Shown here: piece by piece, positions 4,970-5,479 of the stretch
Position numbering within the stretch: position 1 is the stretch's first letter
How the letters are laid out: each line of letters begins with the position of its first letter
DNA from: Chromatiales bacterium
GTDB lineage: Bacteria; Pseudomonadota; Gammaproteobacteria; Steroidobacterales; GCA-2729495
Reading direction: 5' to 3'
Length of the DNA stretch: 5,479 nucleotides
Assembly: GCA_030614035.1 (NCBI GenBank)
Contig: JAUWKW010000119.1
Span: forward strand, 1 to 5,479
Program-made: the position numbers and the translations under genes
The notes under the pieces: model-generated
Database searches by the model: none
Told to the model about the DNA's origin: nothing
What the model saw: the letters and a program-made list of their open reading frames with translations, nothing else

Positions 4970-5479
4970 ATGGGGAACCAAATCGTAAATGGCATGGACC
5001 TGGGCAAGCTCGAGGAATTTCGCGCAGCACTGGCGGAAGAGCCGATAGTGCTTGGCCTGGAGGCGCGTAGCGTGTGGGAAGGCCATTCGGGTCGCAGCAC
5101 GGTTCATATCGGGCCGTATGAGCTCGGTGGCCAGCGAATAGATCGGGATACGCGGCACTACACGGTGCCGTACGGAGCCTGGAAGGAGGTTGAAGAAGCC
5201 GTCGGCTTCGTTGGGCCAACAGATCGTGCAGAACCTGTCGAGATGGCGCTGGGCGCGGTTGCTGCCTGCCTGTGCAATAGCATCGCCCTGAATGCACCGC
5301 GACACGGTATCGATATCGAAGGCTTGGAAATCAATGTCCGTGCTGACGTCGACCCCAGTGTGCTGTTCGAGGTCAAGGACCCTGAGGACCATACGTCCTG
5401 CATACCCAAAATCCAGACCGAGGTAAAGGTGAAAGGCGACCTTTCCGACGAACAGCTCAAGGAGATTGAGCGACTCGTG
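4970..5479 (+). CDS. OsmC-family protein, N-terminal 170 residues (end beyond the window)
   Basis: OsmC/Ohr-fold proteins are cytoplasmic, dimeric and usually thiol-dependent peroxidases that reduce organic hydroperoxides with a pair of cysteines; several subfamilies have unknown substrates. The frame opens at ATG 4970 behind AAGGAG and is still open at the window end. The N-terminus IVNGMDLGKLEEFRAALAEE and the segment WEGHSGRSTVHIG match the OsmC-like subfamily of about 180-190 residues rather than classical OsmC or Ohr. The core helix PVEMALGAVAACLCNSIAL (residues 89-107) carries Cys100, aligned with the first redox cysteine; Cys102 and Cys144 are extra. It continues with HGIDIEGLEINVRADVD, a conserved strand. 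The second redox position normally follows soon after the ERLV at which the window ends (often CxxSPV or RSPV in this subfamily), so whether this is a two-cysteine enzyme cannot be seen. Confidence 0.87.
   Translation, partial: MGNQIVNGMDLGKLEEFRAALAEEPIVLGLEARSVWEGHSGRSTVHIGPYELGGQRIDRDTRHYTVPYGAWKEVEEAVGFVGPTDRAEPVEMALGAVAACLCNSIALNAPRHGIDIEGLEINVRADVDPSVLFEVKDPEDHTSCIPKIQTEVKVKGDLSDEQLKEIERLV

Noticed and set aside
4775..5270. Three copies of GCTGCCTGCC (4776-4785, 4821-4830, 5261-5270)
   Set aside because: Irregular spacing, no shared flanks, and the third copy is inside the OsmC coding sequence; likely chance.
4940..5392. Minus-strand ORFs opposite the OsmC-family gene
   Set aside because: The plus-strand frame has a strong ribosome binding site and clear OsmC motifs; the antisense frames do not resemble any family.

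Overview
The window looks like a stretch of a gammaproteobacterial chromosome. This rests on moderately high GC, gammaproteobacterial-type minor pilins and a PilY1 N-terminus of a kind I associate with marine or environmental Gammaproteobacteria. I cannot name the genus. No mobile element, tRNA, rRNA or CRISPR array is visible.

Region 1 (1-3649, minus strand) is a compact type IV pilus minor-pilin operon read right to left: fimT/gspH-like, pilV, pilW, pilX, then pilY1, which runs off the left edge. The genes overlap or are separated by only 9-24 bases (fimT/pilV overlap, pilV/pilW 9 nt gap, pilW/pilX 4-nt ATGA overlap, pilX/pilY1 24 nt gap). Together they encode the proteins thought to form the priming and tip complex of type IV pili: four pilin-like proteins with N-terminal prepilin helices and the secreted PilY1 tip protein.

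Region 2 (3650-4246) is about 600 bases without a gene and is the most interesting part. On the minus strand, in the 5' leader of the pilus operon, lies a clear GEMM-I (c-di-GMP-I) riboswitch aptamer (about 3794-3886) with the key ligand-contact bases conserved. This places minor pilins and PilY1 under direct RNA control by the second messenger c-di-GMP. Further right (4107-4143) are two direct repeats 21 bp apart that fit a LytTR/AlgR-type tandem binding site. They stand just upstream of a possible promoter for the plus-strand gene and could serve either direction.

Region 3 (4247-5479, plus strand) has a small three-helix membrane protein of the DUF5658 type (GTG start, AGGAG ribosome binding site). 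After 210 bases without a convincing gene comes an OsmC-family protein truncated by the right edge just before its second redox cysteine would be expected.

Best candidate for something new: a c-di-GMP riboswitch with an unusual P2/P3 architecture and no obvious terminator, controlling a fimT-pilVWXY1 operon whose PilY1 has lost the canonical metal-binding motif of its von Willebrand A-like domain.
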